This document shows, in pieces, positions 36,919 through 46,809 of a DNA stretch of 64,000 bases. The stretch is taken from the NCBI RefSeq assembly GCF_003002895.1, contig NZ_PVTI01000003.1:1-64000 (forward strand), written 5' to 3'. Every line of letters starts with the position of its first letter. Position 1 is the first letter of the stretch. The position numbers were made by a program, and so were the translations under genes. This stretch comes from Knoellia remsis. Lineage in GTDB: Bacteria; Actinomycetota; Actinomycetes; Actinomycetales; Dermatophilaceae. The notes below the pieces were generated by a model that worked only from the letters and a program-made list of their open reading frames with translations, did not search any database and was not told the origin of the DNA.

Positions 36919-37329
36919 ATGGAATCGGAATCTGCATCAGCCGGGCGTATCCCCACCGTGGCCGAACTGGCCATCGCTCGGGGTCAGCAAGGGAAGCTGA
37001 GCCCAGCCACCACGCTCTGGACACTGGCAGCGTCGGAACTGTGGATCGCCTCTGATGACGAGCCACAGGGCAACCAACTCCCCACGTCACCACTGATCGT
37101 CGCGGCAGAAGGTCGCGACGTCCAACTCCTTGCGGTCTTCACGGACCCAGGAGTCATGGCCCCGATGCTCGGGCAGCGGGTGGCAGTGCGGGTGCCCGGT
37201 CTCGAACTCATGCGCCGGATGCCCCCGGGAGCGGGCATGGTCATCAACCCCGGCCATCCCGTGGGCATGGAGCTGCCGGCCGAGACCATCTCCCAGTTCG
37301 TCGCGGACGTGACCAGTCCCCTCGCATAG
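36919..37329 (+). CDS. SseB-like small protein at the T7SS locus
   Basis: The 136-residue soluble protein resembles the N-terminal SseB domain (LLAVFTDPGVMAPML, MRRMPPGAGMVINPGHPVGMEL). Such domains occur in actinobacterial type VII and polymorphic toxin loci, possibly as immunity or chaperone proteins. It lies 96 bp after the immunity candidate and ends 3 bp from the convergent eccC stop, leaving no room for a terminator. Confidence 0.7.
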   Translation: MESESASAGRIPTVAELAIARGQQGKLSPATTLWTLAASELWIASDDEPQGNQLPTSPLIVAAEGRDVQLLAVFTDPGVMAPMLGQRVAVRVPGLELMRRMPPGAGMVINPGHPVGMELPAETISQFVADVTSPLA

Positions 37330-37332
37330 GCA

Positions 37333-40300
37333 TCACTCCGAGCCGCCACCGGATGCGTCCGACTCTCGGCAATGCACCGTCTGCACGACCGTGACTGGCG
37401 CTCCGGTGCGGACCAGCTGGGCCCGACCCACCGGCAGTGCCCGAGGCCGCACCGACCCCAACAGCTGCCCTTCGGCCCGGTCGCCGCTGAACAGCAGCCC
37501 TGTGCCTCCCGCCTCGCGGACGGCGGACATGACCGGATCGAAGACACCCCGCGAGGCACCCGCCGTGCGCCGTGTCAACACCACCGAGAGACCGAGCTCG
37601 TGGCCCATGGCGATGAACGGCAGGAGTGGTGCCAACGGCGCGTTCCCCCCGGCAGTGAGCACGTCGTAGTCGTCGACCAGCAGCACGATGTTCGGCCCCT
37701 CCTGCGCGGACGCACTCTCACTCGCCGCCGCAACCCGCTTCTCCAGCTCGGGCACGATGGCGGCCACCAGACGTGACGCGAGAGCCGCACTGCTGGCATA
37801 CCCTCCGAGGTACTCGTCTGGAACGACGTCGACCATGGTGCGCCGAGGGTCGACCACCGCGATCACGAGCTCGTCCTCGGACAACTGCGCCACGAGAGTG
37901 GAGGCGAGCAGACGCAGCAGGTTCGTGCGACCCGTGCCGGGGTCACCAATGGCGAGGAGGTGCCGGTCCGCCCCCAGGAGGTCGAGTGTCACCGAAGCGA
38001 GGTCAGCCTCGCTGAGACCCAAGGGCACGAGACCCGACCGCGCTGGCTGCTCCACCAGATCGGGCGTCACCTCATGCGGCAGGAGGCGGACGGGAGCCGC
38101 CCTCTCAGGCGCATGCGCCGAGACCGAGCTGACGAGCTGACGCAGAGCCGCAGCGACGTCGTCGCTCGAAGCCACGCCGTCGATGCGTGGCAGAGCGACG
38201 TGAGCGAAGAGACCGCCGGCAACGATGGCACGACCCGGACGCTCGGCCGAGATCGTCTCGGAAACCTTGCGGCCGTGAGCCGACTCCCCCGGGTCAGCGA
38301 GGCGCAGTTCCACCCGGTTGCCGAAGAACGACTGCATCGCCAGCCGAACCTCGTTCCAGCGGGTCGCCGTGGCAACGACGTGCACGCCGAAACCCGAGGC
38401 GCGCCGCACCAGGTTCGCCACCGAGTCCTCCAACGAGTCGAACTCACTCGACAGCTGCCCAAACCCATCGATGACGAGCACGACCTCGGCCAGGCTGGTC
38501 GACATCAGCTCCGGTCGATCGCCCTGTGCAGCCAGCTGTCTGAGCCCATCCATGGAGTCGACACCGTGCCGTTGCATCAGCTGCTCACGTTCGGCGACAA
38601 GGTTCTGCACCTCCTCCACGGTCCGCCGGACGACATCACGGTCTGTCCGGGATCCGACCCCGGACACGATCGGCAGCTCGGCCAGCCCATGCAGGTTGGC
38701 GCCGAGCAGATCCAGGCCATAGACGACGAACTCCGCCGGTCCGCGCGTCAGCGCAAGAGACGTGATGAACGTGCGCAAGAACGTGGTCTTGCCAGAGCCG
38801 GGGGCCCCCAGCACGAGGACGTGACCACCGGCAGCGCCGAGATCGACGATCCACGGCATCTGCCGCTGTGCAGCGGGATCGTCCACGCGGCCCACGAGGA
38901 CCCGCAATCCACCAGGAGCGCGGGCACGCAGACCGTCCCGAGTCGGCTCCACATGCCCCAGGACCGAGTCGAGAGTGAGGACGTCCGGCAACGGCGGCAG
39001 CCAGACCGGTGCCGTGATCCGGGGACGGTCCCTGAGCCGGTCGACGATGGTGCTCAGCACCGTGGGGCCGTCCGGTCGCGGCGCCTCCACCCGGGTCGAT
39101 CGCACAGGCTCCCCCTCATCGGTGACCTCAACGGCATACCGAGGAAGGCGAAGAGGCCGGGGCAGATCCACCGGCACCTCCTCGGCGGGCATCACGCTGG
39201 GCAGCTCACCGGAGACGAACCCCGCGCGGAAGCGGGCATACGTCGTCGTGTCGACCTTGAGGTACGCGTAGCCCGGGACCGGCGGCAGCGCGAACGCGTC
39301 GGGAGTATCGAGCACCGAGCGACTCTCGGCCTCGGACAGCGTGCGCATGCCGATCCGGTAGGAGAGGTAGGTGTCGAGGCCACGCAGCTTGCCGCCCTCG
39401 ATGCGCTGGCTCGACAACAGCAAGTGCACCCCGATCGACCGGCCGATGCGTCCGATCGACAGGAAGAGCTCGATGAAGTCCGGCCGAGCTGTAAGCAGCT
39501 CCCCGAACTCGTCGATGACGACGACGAGATGGGGCAACGGCTCCAGACCGTCCTCCGGTGCGCTCTCGCGGCGGGTCCGGTATGCCGTGATGTCGGGGAG
39601 GTTGCCCGCGTCACGGAGCACCTTCTGTCGCCGCTGCACCTCTCCGTTGAGGCTGGTGTAGACGCGCTCGACGAGGCTGACGTCGTCGGAGAGGTTCGTG
39701 ATCACACCACTGACCTGAGGCGCCTGCTCGAAGGGTGCGAAGGAGGCGCCGCCCTTGTAGTCGACGAGCACCATGTTGAGATCCTCCGGGCCATGGGTCG
39801 CGAGCAGCCCGAGGATGAGCGTGCGCAGCAGCTCGCTCTTCCCGGAGCCCGTGGCGCCGACGCACAGACCGTGCGGGCCCATGCCGAACTGTGCCGCCTC
39901 CTTCAGGTCGAGCATCACCGGGTTGCCGGCATCGTCGATGCCGATCGGGACGCGGAGGAACGTCGTCGCCGACCGCTTGCCCCAGGTCTCCTCAGGGTCG
40001 TAGTGCACTGGGTCGGGCACGCCCATGAGGTCGGTGAACTTCAGCGAGCGTCGTCCAGCGTCGTGTTCGAGCGAGTCCGCTGACAGCCTGAGCGGCGCGA
40101 GCTCACGCGCCAGCGCTTCGGCTTCGGCTTCGCTAAAGGGGTCGAGGACGCCACGCCCCGCCTCGGCCCCACTCCCTACAGTGACCGGCTCGAGTCGAAA
40201 GCGCGAGCCGGACTCCTGCCGGATGCGGAGGTCGACGGATTCGGGTTCGTCCACCTGGCGCGCGACGAGATGGACCGTGGTGATGCCGAGATCGGCAAGG

Positions 40301-41328
40301 CTGAGTTCGGGGTCCTGGCTCGACAGCTCCGACGACGGAGAGCCATGTTCGTCGATGACGGCGAGGTAGCGAGCATGTCTGGTCGGGTCCCCCGCTGCCG
40401 TGAGGTTGCGGCGGCCCTCGGCTGCCGTGTTAGCCCGCCGGTCGAGCTCGGGTGCCCAGGCGCGGTGCAGTTCTGCGGTGTCACGATAGAAGCGCCGGAC
40501 CGGTCCTGACGCCGTGGGGCGGCTTTGATCCGCCAGATGGGGCAGCCACTGCGCCCAGTCCCACTCATCACGCCGGTCCTCACCTGTCACGACGGCGAGG
40601 AGCGCGTCCTCGGGCGCTGCCCGCGTGCAGACCATGGAGACGAGCGCTCGTGCGGCCTGCTTCACAAAGTCCCGGTCGCCGACGACGGACACCACGCCGA
40701 CATTTGCGAGGGGAACGGTGACCGGCATGTCGTCGCTGCGGCCGAAGCGGCGCTGCACGTTGTCGAGCTCCGCGGTCATGAAGTCGTCGGTGTCGGCCAG
40801 AGGGCTGTCCTCTCCCCCGAGTGCGAAGCGGCGTGTCGCAATCAGACCCGAACCCACCCGAGTCACGAGGAAGTCTGGGTCGCCTCGCCGCTGCTCCCAG
40901 AGCCGTTGAGCCGTCCGAGTCAGTTCAAGCAGCCCTGCAGCCTGCGGGTGCAGCTCACGCGCGGTGGACCTGAGATTGGACTCGGCCTCGGCAAGGGTCG
41001 AGCGGCTGTTCTCGAGGTAGGCCAAGTACCGGTCCCGTTGAAGGCGGCGAGCCCGCACCGTCTTCCCCCGCTGGCTGAACATCATCACCACTGAGGCGAG
41101 GATGGTGACCACCATCATCAGAGCGCCCACGGCCGCGAGACTCGAGCCCCGGAACAGCATCATGACCGTCATGGACGCGCCAGCGCCGAGCAACGGCACG
41201 AGCATGAGCAGGCTGCGTGCCCCGCTGTCGCCTTCCGGGAGCGCGGGGGGCCGCTCCACCGGGTAGTCGGCGAGCGCCGACACCGGTTGGCTGCTACGAG
41301 CCGGTCGATGAACGAGCCGGGTGGTCAT
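37333..41328 (-). CDS. eccC: Type VII secretion ATPase EccC (fused)
   Basis: The 1331-residue protein has two membrane helices (about 38-60 and 64-84) and three FtsK/SpoIIIE-type ATPase domains. Walker A motifs are GATGSGKSE (about 491), GAPGSGKTT (about 841) and GDPGTGRTN (about 1128, with Lys replaced by Arg). Walker B sites are at LVVVIDEFGE (about 601) and VVLVIDGFG (about 949). It is the fused EccCa-EccCb form and drives export of the WXG100 substrates. Its start overlaps the MinD-like gene by 4 bp. The third ATPase is probably impaired in ATP hydrolysis. Confidence 0.96.
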   Translation of the reverse strand: MTTRLVHRPARSSQPVSALADYPVERPPALPEGDSGARSLLMLVPLLGAGASMTVMMLFRGSSLAAVGALMMVVTILASVVMMFSQRGKTVRARRLQRDRYLAYLENSRSTLAEAESNLRSTARELHPQAAGLLELTRTAQRLWEQRRGDPDFLVTRVGSGLIATRRFALGGEDSPLADTDDFMTAELDNVQRRFGRSDDMPVTVPLANVGVVSVVGDRDFVKQAARALVSMVCTRAAPEDALLAVVTGEDRRDEWDWAQWLPHLADQSRPTASGPVRRFYRDTAELHRAWAPELDRRANTAAEGRRNLTAAGDPTRHARYLAVIDEHGSPSSELSSQDPELSLADLGITTVHLVARQVDEPESVDLRIRQESGSRFRLEPVTVGSGAEAGRGVLDPFSEAEAEALARELAPLRLSADSLEHDAGRRSLKFTDLMGVPDPVHYDPEETWGKRSATTFLRVPIGIDDAGNPVMLDLKEAAQFGMGPHGLCVGATGSGKSELLRTLILGLLATHGPEDLNMVLVDYKGGASFAPFEQAPQVSGVITNLSDDVSLVERVYTSLNGEVQRRQKVLRDAGNLPDITAYRTRRESAPEDGLEPLPHLVVVIDEFGELLTARPDFIELFLSIGRIGRSIGVHLLLSSQRIEGGKLRGLDTYLSYRIGMRTLSEAESRSVLDTPDAFALPPVPGYAYLKVDTTTYARFRAGFVSGELPSVMPAEEVPVDLPRPLRLPRYAVEVTDEGEPVRSTRVEAPRPDGPTVLSTIVDRLRDRPRITAPVWLPPLPDVLTLDSVLGHVEPTRDGLRARAPGGLRVLVGRVDDPAAQRQMPWIVDLGAAGGHVLVLGAPGSGKTTFLRTFITSLALTRGPAEFVVYGLDLLGANLHGLAELPIVSGVGSRTDRDVVRRTVEEVQNLVAEREQLMQRHGVDSMDGLRQLAAQGDRPELMSTSLAEVVLVIDGFGQLSSEFDSLEDSVANLVRRASGFGVHVVATATRWNEVRLAMQSFFGNRVELRLADPGESAHGRKVSETISAERPGRAIVAGGLFAHVALPRIDGVASSDDVAAALRQLVSSVSAHAPERAAPVRLLPHEVTPDLVEQPARSGLVPLGLSEADLASVTLDLLGADRHLLAIGDPGTGRTNLLRLLASTLVAQLSEDELVIAVVDPRRTMVDVVPDEYLGGYASSAALASRLVAAIVPELEKRVAAASESASAQEGPNIVLLVDDYDVLTAGGNAPLAPLLPFIAMGHELGLSVVLTRRTAGASRGVFDPVMSAVREAGGTGLLFSGDRAEGQLLGSVRPRALPVGRAQLVRTGAPVTVVQTVHCRESDASGGGSE

Positions 41329-42404
41329 GGCGCCTTGTGCCCTGCGGGCTCGTCGACCGCCGCCAACACGTCGGTCAGGGCCGCGGCAGCCAGCTCAGCG
41401 AGAAAGACCCGAGTGCGTTCCGCCATGAGACGATGCACAACACGAGCCCCGGCTCGCAGGTGCGCGTCATGAGGTAGGACGGAGACAGGCACATCGAAAT
41501 CGGCCAGCGCCTCGGTCTCCCGACGGGCCTGGACCGTGCGGTCCCGGTCTCGGTCGACGAGTACGACGCGGACGTGCTCCGGGCGCCCGGCAGCGGTCCA
41601 GTACTCGAGGAGGCTGCGTGCCGAGCTGGCACCCTGAATTCCGAGAGGCGCAACGAGGAGCACGCCGTGTGGTTGCCCCGCGCGTGGAGGCTGAGCCGTG
41701 GCTCGTCCACCATCGACCAAGGTGACCGGGAAGATTCGACTCATGGTCCGCATGAGCAGGTCGAGCTCGACGTCGCCCTTGGACCCCGCCGTCACCGCCG
41801 ACACACGCCCGTCCACGTCGGCGAAGACCGAGACGGACTGCTCCGGATCCGCGGCTGAGGTGAGCCGGGCCAGCACATCCGTGGCCGCGAGGTCAGGTGC
41901 CACCCCGAGGCGAGAGGCAATGGACCCCAGGTCAGTATCCAGCGAGGCGACGCCGACCCGGTCCTGACGCAGGGCTGCGAACGTGCGGGCCAGGGCCACG
42001 GTCGTCGTCGTCGTCCCGGCACCCCCTCGTGCTCCAACGACGAGAAGCCGTCGCCCCGTCGAGACCGGGCGGTGGGCTTGCTCGCCGGCCTCGGCGAGTC
42101 GGCGCGGCAGGTCGTTGCCGACGAAGGCTCGCCCCGTCTCGGCCAGCAGTCGCTTCCCGCCGTTCTGTGCAGGTCTCATCGACAGGGCTCGGTACAGGGT
42201 GTGGGTCGTGGCCGGATGCGGGATGCCGTGAGCGCCAGACTCAACCGACCCTGTCGCGCGGGCCTGCTCGTCGTCTCGCGTGGCGGCGAACGATGGCTGG
42301 GTCACGTGGTCTGCGACGGGGTTCTGGAGACGCTGCATCATCGCGTCCTGCCACGCTCCGGGATCGCGCTGGGAAACGCCGGACGGGGACGTGTCGTCAG
42401 TCAT
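41325..42404 (-). CDS. MinD/EspI-like ATPase with degenerate Walker A
   Basis: The 359-residue protein has a Pro/Gln-rich N-terminal third (to about residue 115) and a MinD/ParA-like domain. Where active members have KGGxGKT, this one has ARGGAGTTTTT, so both lysines are lost. LASLDTDLGS and LLVAPLGIQGASSARSLLEYW follow. EspI-type and septum-site (Ssd) proteins with altered P-loops are known in actinobacteria. It is coupled to both eccD and eccC and may regulate secretion in response to energy status. Confidence 0.82.
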   Translation of the reverse strand: MTDDTSPSGVSQRDPGAWQDAMMQRLQNPVADHVTQPSFAATRDDEQARATGSVESGAHGIPHPATTHTLYRALSMRPAQNGGKRLLAETGRAFVGNDLPRRLAEAGEQAHRPVSTGRRLLVVGARGGAGTTTTTVALARTFAALRQDRVGVASLDTDLGSIASRLGVAPDLAATDVLARLTSAADPEQSVSVFADVDGRVSAVTAGSKGDVELDLLMRTMSRIFPVTLVDGGRATAQPPRAGQPHGVLLVAPLGIQGASSARSLLEYWTAAGRPEHVRVVLVDRDRDRTVQARRETEALADFDVPVSVLPHDAHLRAGARVVHRLMAERTRVFLAELAAAALTDVLAAVDEPAGHKAP

Positions 42405-43756
42405 CAGAAAGTCTCCAGGAGGTCGCGGTAGACGCCGAAGGCACCGATCACGAGCGGGATGGATGCCACCACGCAGACTGCCTCGGCACGGGCGTTGAGC
42501 TGACGCAGCAGAGCCTTGTTGTAGTCCGACAACCGGAGCATGGGCGTGACGAGGACGACCAGCCCAATGGCGACTGCGCCGAGCGCCAGGAGCCCCCGGT
42601 GCTCAAGGTTGAACTCCACGGCCCCTGCTGCCGCACCGGCCAGCGAAGCGACGCTGGCGCCCCACATGGCGAGCCTCTCGGCGGCCAGGGGGAAGAGTCG
42701 CGCCCGCAGTGACCAGGCCACGATCGAGACCACGAACACACCGGCCAGCCATGCGTCGGCGAGCCCGTGTCGGCCGAGCGTCCACCCGGCCATACCGAAG
42801 AACGCGCTGCTGACAGCGACGGCAGCCGCCAGCGTCCAGTGCGCCGCAGCGACGGCTGCACCGGCGTCACCGCGGGGCACATCAGCGTCGCCCGCGACCA
42901 TGGCGTCAAGCCGAAAGATCTCAGCGGAGTTGAGCGCCAGCCGCGGCAGGGTGCCCACGACGAAGGTGACGACGACTGCCAGGACGGCTCCAGTTCGGGC
43001 GTTGTCGCCAGTGAGGAGCCACACTCCCCACCACAGTCCTGCGAGCGCCAATCCCAGGATGGCTGCCGTCACGGCGGCCCTCAGTTGTCGGGTGAACACA
43101 CCGAGCACGAGGAGCACGAGTGCGAGGAGCACGACGACCCTGACGGCACGCACCACGCCTGAGTCCCCGTCGGCCAGCGCGACGAAGGGAACGAAACTGA
43201 CACCGCCGAGGGCGATCGGGCCGGCCGCAGCAACAGGGTCGCTGCCGCGCCCGACGAGGGCAGCGAGAAGCAACAGTCCCACCGCGGACCCTGCGAGCGC
43301 CCACACCGCGCGGTCAGGAGCCAACGTGAGGGACCACTGCAGCAGCCCCGCGACGACGGCGGCCGTGCCGATGAGACCAACGACGGCGCGTTTCGCCGAC
43401 CCCTCCCAACGTCCAGGCACGTCGGACGACTCCACCGTCTCGGCGAGGTCGTGGACGAGCGGCTCGGGCGGCATCTCGCCGGTGGTGGTCAGCCGGAGGA
43501 TGGTGCCGTCCAGCACGCCAGCACTCGCGAGCGACTCCGCTGGGGCGATGACACGACCCTCCAGCGTCGCGAGTACGAACCTGCGCCCCTCCGTGCCCTC
43601 CGAGGGGTCGACCAGCTCGAGGATCCTGGGCACAAGCAGAGCCGTGGGCTGATCGGCGGGGAGGACGACATCGGCGCGCTGGCTGGCTCCGTGCACCGTG
43701 AGGCGGACGTACCCCGTCGCGGACTCCGAGCCCGCTGAAGTGAGGCTGGCAGTCAT
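42404..43756 (-). CDS. eccD: Type VII secretion membrane protein EccD
   Basis: The 450-residue protein has a ubiquitin-like N-terminal domain (about 15-95, VRLTVHGASQRADVVLPAD) and about eleven transmembrane helices, the EccD plan. It forms the membrane channel core with EccC. ATG 43756 is used because the ubiquitin fold starts there; a longer frame reaches 43900. It overlaps the EccB-like stub by 4 bp. Confidence 0.9.
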   Translation of the reverse strand: MTASLTSAGSESATGYVRLTVHGASQRADVVLPADQPTALLVPRILELVDPSEGTEGRRFVLATLEGRVIAPAESLASAGVLDGTILRLTTTGEMPPEPLVHDLAETVESSDVPGRWEGSAKRAVVGLIGTAAVVAGLLQWSLTLAPDRAVWALAGSAVGLLLLAALVGRGSDPVAAAGPIALGGVSFVPFVALADGDSGVVRAVRVVVLLALVLLVLGVFTRQLRAAVTAAILGLALAGLWWGVWLLTGDNARTGAVLAVVVTFVVGTLPRLALNSAEIFRLDAMVAGDADVPRGDAGAAVAAAHWTLAAAVAVSSAFFGMAGWTLGRHGLADAWLAGVFVVSIVAWSLRARLFPLAAERLAMWGASVASLAGAAAGAVEFNLEHRGLLALGAVAIGLVVLVTPMLRLSDYNKALLRQLNARAEAVCVVASIPLVIGAFGVYRDLLETF

Positions 43757-44055
43757 CGATCGGCCACCACCCTGTGGTCGGAGCTCGCAGACCCAGGAGT
43801 GAGCACGCTGTTCGACGTCCCCGACATGCGTTGCTGCTGCTTGGCTCGCTCGGACTCCAGGAGGTTGGTCACGAAGGCCACTCCGATGCACCCGGCACAC
43901 ACGAGCACCCCGACGAAGGCGCTGACCACGAATGTCCCCACCCGGTCGTTCCAGACCCGGCGCGAGCGCTCGACCCCGAACAAGAGCGCAGAGATCAGGC
44001 GGCTGCGCCTCACGCGCACGCTGTCGATGAGCTGGTCGTCGTAGGTGACCGGCAT
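43753..44055 (-). CDS. 100-residue single-helix protein, EccB-like stub
   Basis: The basic N-terminus (SVRVRRSRLISALLFG, about 12-27) is followed by one transmembrane helix (39-63) and a polar 35-residue tail. This resembles only the cytosolic start and helix of EccB; the large extracellular domain is absent. ATG 44055 is preferred over a longer frame from 44211. It is first in the stub-eccD-ATPase-eccC operon. It could be a reduced EccB, or an EssA-like unrelated component. Confidence 0.72.
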   Translation of the reverse strand: MPVTYDDQLIDSVRVRRSRLISALLFGVERSRRVWNDRVGTFVVSAFVGVLVCAGCIGVAFVTNLLESERAKQQQRMSGTSNSVLTPGSASSDHRVVADR

Positions 44056-44242
44056 TCTGGCCGTCCTCCCCAAGTGGGCATGTCTCGTCCGCAACACGAG
44101 ACGAGTCCGGGTCCCTCCCGAGAACCCAAAGGGCAGCCTAATGCGGTCCGAGCCTGCTCCGCTCCCCGACCTTGGCCACCGCCCTGGCCCGCGCACACCT
44201 GTCGGACGCACGGTCTAGGTTGTTCAGGACAGAGGAGGGCTT

Positions 44243-44698
44243 GTGGACGAGATCACGCAGCAGCAGAAGCACATCCGAACCATCTCCGAGTGGCTCATGT
44301 ACGACCTCGGCGTCCAACCGGGATGGGACTCGATCACGCTGTGGGCCAAGCCCACACCGGATGCCGTCGTCATCCGGGTGCTGGTCGCCGGACCGCAACC
44401 CGACGACCTGTCCGGCACGTTCGCTGCCGGTAGCACCCAGGACGCGGCCGTGCGTGACCTGCAGCGGCTCATGTACCGCAAGCCCGGCGGCACCTGGCTG
44501 AGCGCCCGCTTCATGGTGACCGCCACGGGCTGGCCCTCACCGCAGATCGCCACCGACGCCGAGTTCAACTACGAGGAGAACCCCGGCCAGTTCACCGCCG
44601 ACGACGGCCCGTTGACGGCCGAGCAGGTTGCGGCCCACCTGCGCGAATTCCCGCGCTCGGCCGAGGCCACCCCGGAGTGGATGCGCGAGGCGCGCTGA
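44243..44698 (+). CDS. YezG-like (DUF600) immunity protein
   Basis: The 151-residue protein matches the YezG family: ISEWLMYDLGV, RDLQRLMYRKPGGTWLSARF and TDAEFNYEENP. YezG neutralises a type VII-exported nuclease in Bacillus. The GTG start has GAGGAGGG at good spacing. No toxin lies next to it, so it may be an orphan immunity gene or may help protect against the 758-residue toxin 9 kb away. Confidence 0.78.
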   Translation: MDEITQQQKHIRTISEWLMYDLGVQPGWDSITLWAKPTPDAVVIRVLVAGPQPDDLSGTFAAGSTQDAAVRDLQRLMYRKPGGTWLSARFMVTATGWPSPQIATDAEFNYEENPGQFTADDGPLTAEQVAAHLREFPRSAEATPEWMREAR

Positions 44699-44722
44699 CC
44701 GGCATACGTCACGACGACCTGC

Positions 44723-45835
44723 TCAGTCCTCTGCCTTGCGCTCGGCGATCTGCCAGCGGATGCCGGCCTCGATGAAGCCGTCGATGTCGCCGTCGAAGAC
44801 GGCGGCGGGGTTGCCGGTCTCGAACTCGGTCCGCAGGTCCTTGACCATCTGGTACGGGTTGAGGACGTAGGAGCGCATCTGGTCGCCCCAGCTCGCCTTG
44901 ACGTCGCCGGCGAGCTCCTTGCGCTCGGCTGCCTCCTCGGCGCGCTTGAGCAGCAGCAGCCGGGACTGCATGACGCGCAGCGCCGCCGCCCGGTTCTGGA
45001 TCTGCGACTTCTCGTTCTGCATCGACACGACGGTGCCGGTCGGGAGGTGCGTCATCCGGACCGCGGAGTCGGTCGTGTTCACCGACTGGCCGCCGGGACC
45101 GGACGAGCGGAAGACGTCGATCTTGAGGTCGGACTCGGGGATCTCGATGGAGTCGGTGCCCTCGATGAGCGGGATGACCTCGACCGCGGCGAAGCTGGTC
45201 TGGCGCCGGCCCTGGTTGTCGAACGGGCTGATCCGGACGAGCCGGTGGGTGCCGCCCTCGACCGACAGGTTGCCGTAGGCGTAGGGGACGTTGACCTCGA
45301 AGGTCGCCGACTTCAGCCCGGCCTCCTCGGCGTAGGACGTGTCCATGACCTTGGTCGGGTAGCCGTGCCGCTCGGCCCAACGGAGGTACATCCGCATGAG
45401 CATCTCGGCGAAGTCGGCGGCGTCGACACCCCCGGCGCCGGCGCGGATCGTCACGACGGCCGCTCGCTCGTCGTACTCCCCCGACAGCAGCGTGCGGACC
45501 TCGAGCTCGCCGACAGCCTTCTTGAGGCTGGTCAGCTCGCGCTCGGCCTCCGCGAGGGTCTCGGCGTCACTCTCCTCCTGCCCCATCTCGACGAGCACCT
45601 CGAGGTCATCGACGCGCGCGTCCATGCCGGTGACCCGGTCGTACTCGGACTTCGCGCGCGACAGCGCGGACGTCACCTGCTGCGCCTTCTCCTGGTCGTC
45701 CCAGAGGTCGGGCGCCGCCGCCTGGGTCTCGAGGTCGGTGATCTGCGCCTCGAGCGCCGACAGGTCGGTCACCTCACGCACCGACGCCATGGTCGCGCGG
45801 AGGTCCTTGATCTCTTGGGTGAAGTCGACTGCCAC
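44723..45835 (-). CDS. prfB: Peptide chain release factor 2
   Basis: The 370-residue protein matches RF2. It has an N-terminal helical domain, the GGQ catalytic loop in [17 protein letters not shown], and the anticodon-like tripeptide region. It releases peptides at UGA and UAA. No in-frame TGA or slippery CTTTGA occurs near codon 25, so the programmed frameshift of many RF2 genes is absent, as in other actinobacteria. GTG 45835 starts the conserved [10 protein letters not shown] segment. Confidence 0.95.
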   Translation of the reverse strand: MAVDFTQEIKDLRATMASVREVTDLSALEAQITDLETQAAAPDLWDDQEKAQQVTSALSRAKSEYDRVTGMDARVDDLEVLVEMGQEESDAETLAEAERELTSLKKAVGELEVRTLLSGEYDERAAVVTIRAGAGGVDAADFAEMLMRMYLRWAERHGYPTKVMDTSYAEEAGLKSATFEVNVPYAYGNLSVEGGTHRLVRISPFDNQGRRQTSFAAVEVIPLIEGTDSIEIPESDLKIDVFRSSGPGGQSVNTTDSAVRMTHLPTGTVVSMQNEKSQIQNRAAALRVMQSRLLLLKRAEEAAERKELAGDVKASWGDQMRSYVLNPYQMVKDLRTEFETGNPAAVFDGDIDGFIEAGIRWQIAERKAED

Positions 45836-45891
45836 GAGGGTCAAGACTACGTGCCCGTATGCCGTGCGCTCGCCACGCGCGGTGCGCGCGC

Positions 45892-46341
45892 CTACTCCTC
45901 GAGGTCGGCGCGAGCTCGCGAGACCACGGTGACGCGGACGCCATCGCCGAGCATCCACCCGATGAACGGCACCTTGGCCGTGCCGGTCATCTCGACGACG
46001 GCCAGCTCGCCGTCCGGGGTGCCGGTGCGTCCGCCGAGGCTCCAGCCGTAGAGGGTGCCCGGCAACGGCCGGGACGAGACGTACTCGCTCGCCTCCTGCC
46101 GGACCGTCGCGTCCGTCAGCGGCACCGCTCCCCTGACGCCGCCCCCGTATGCCGTCCCTTCGTCGAGCGCGTTCGCCGCCGCGAGCGCGGCCCCGTCGGA
46201 GACGTCGAGCAGCTTCATCCGGGAGAGGTGGACCGAGGTGACGGCGATGACACCGGTGATGAGCAGGATGCAGATCATCGTGAAGACGAGGATGAGCGGG
46301 ATGACCCGCCCCTCCTCGTCGCGCTGGGATCGTGTCGTCAC
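45892..46341 (-). CDS. TadG-like pilus assembly protein
   Basis: The 149-residue protein has a short basic N-terminus, a TadE/TadG-type hydrophobic helix ([21 protein letters not shown]) and an extracellular beta-rich tail. It is the last gene of the Tad operon. The GTG start overlaps the preceding stop as GTGA. It is probably a minor pseudopilin or anchor. Confidence 0.8.
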   Translation of the reverse strand: MTTRSQRDEEGRVIPLILVFTMICILLITGVIAVTSVHLSRMKLLDVSDGAALAAANALDEGTAYGGGVRGAVPLTDATVRQEASEYVSSRPLPGTLYGWSLGGRTGTPDGELAVVEMTGTAKVPFIGWMLGDGVRVTVVSRARADLEE

Positions 46342-46799
46342 TGCGCCCCCCGGAAGCGGTCGACGGTCGAGAGCTGGCTCGCCGTCAGCGGCACGCGCAA
46401 CGGGACGACGTCGCGGGCGAACTGCGGCACGAGCGGCAGCGGCACCGACACGCGAGTCGTCGTCTCGACCCGGGCGTCCGGGGTGAGGCACGGGGTGGCC
46501 GAGCAGGTGATCTCGAGCGAGCCCAGACCGTCGAAGCCCTGGTCCGCGAAGGCGATGTTCGCGGCGGCCTCCGCCCGGGCGCGGGCGTCCTCCCCCTCGC
46601 CGGTGGTGACGAACGCACGGCCCGCCTCGCGGGCCGCGGTCGTCACGGCGTACGACCCGGCCTGGATGCGGCCCAGCACCATGACGAGATAGATGAGCGG
46701 GACGAGCATGAGGACGCCGAGGAAGATGAACTCGATGACGGCACTGCCGTCCTCGCTGCGGAGCCGACCCAGCCGCTCCCGCCACCCCCACATGGTCAT
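46338..46799 (-). CDS. TadE/F-like pseudopilin
   Basis: The 153-residue protein has the TadE motif [24 protein letters not shown], with the Glu at the +5-like position. A variable domain with a Cys pair (CSATPC) follows. ATG 46799 has GAGG at seven bases; the frame extends to 46832 but would overlap the previous gene. Confidence 0.85.
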   Translation of the reverse strand: MTMWGWRERLGRLRSEDGSAVIEFIFLGVLMLVPLIYLVMVLGRIQAGSYAVTTAAREAGRAFVTTGEGEDARARAEAAANIAFADQGFDGLGSLEITCSATPCLTPDARVETTTRVSVPLPLVPQFARDVVPLRVPLTASQLSTVDRFRGAQ

Positions 46800-46809
46800 C
46801 GCCGCCTCG

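Noticed and set aside
37960-40083. 707-residue open frame on the plus strand
   Set aside because: It lies antisense to eccC, whose three ATPase domains are unmistakable.
45700-45835. Programmed frameshift in prfB
   Set aside because: The frame is continuous from GTG 45835 through the conserved N-terminus, with no in-frame TGA.
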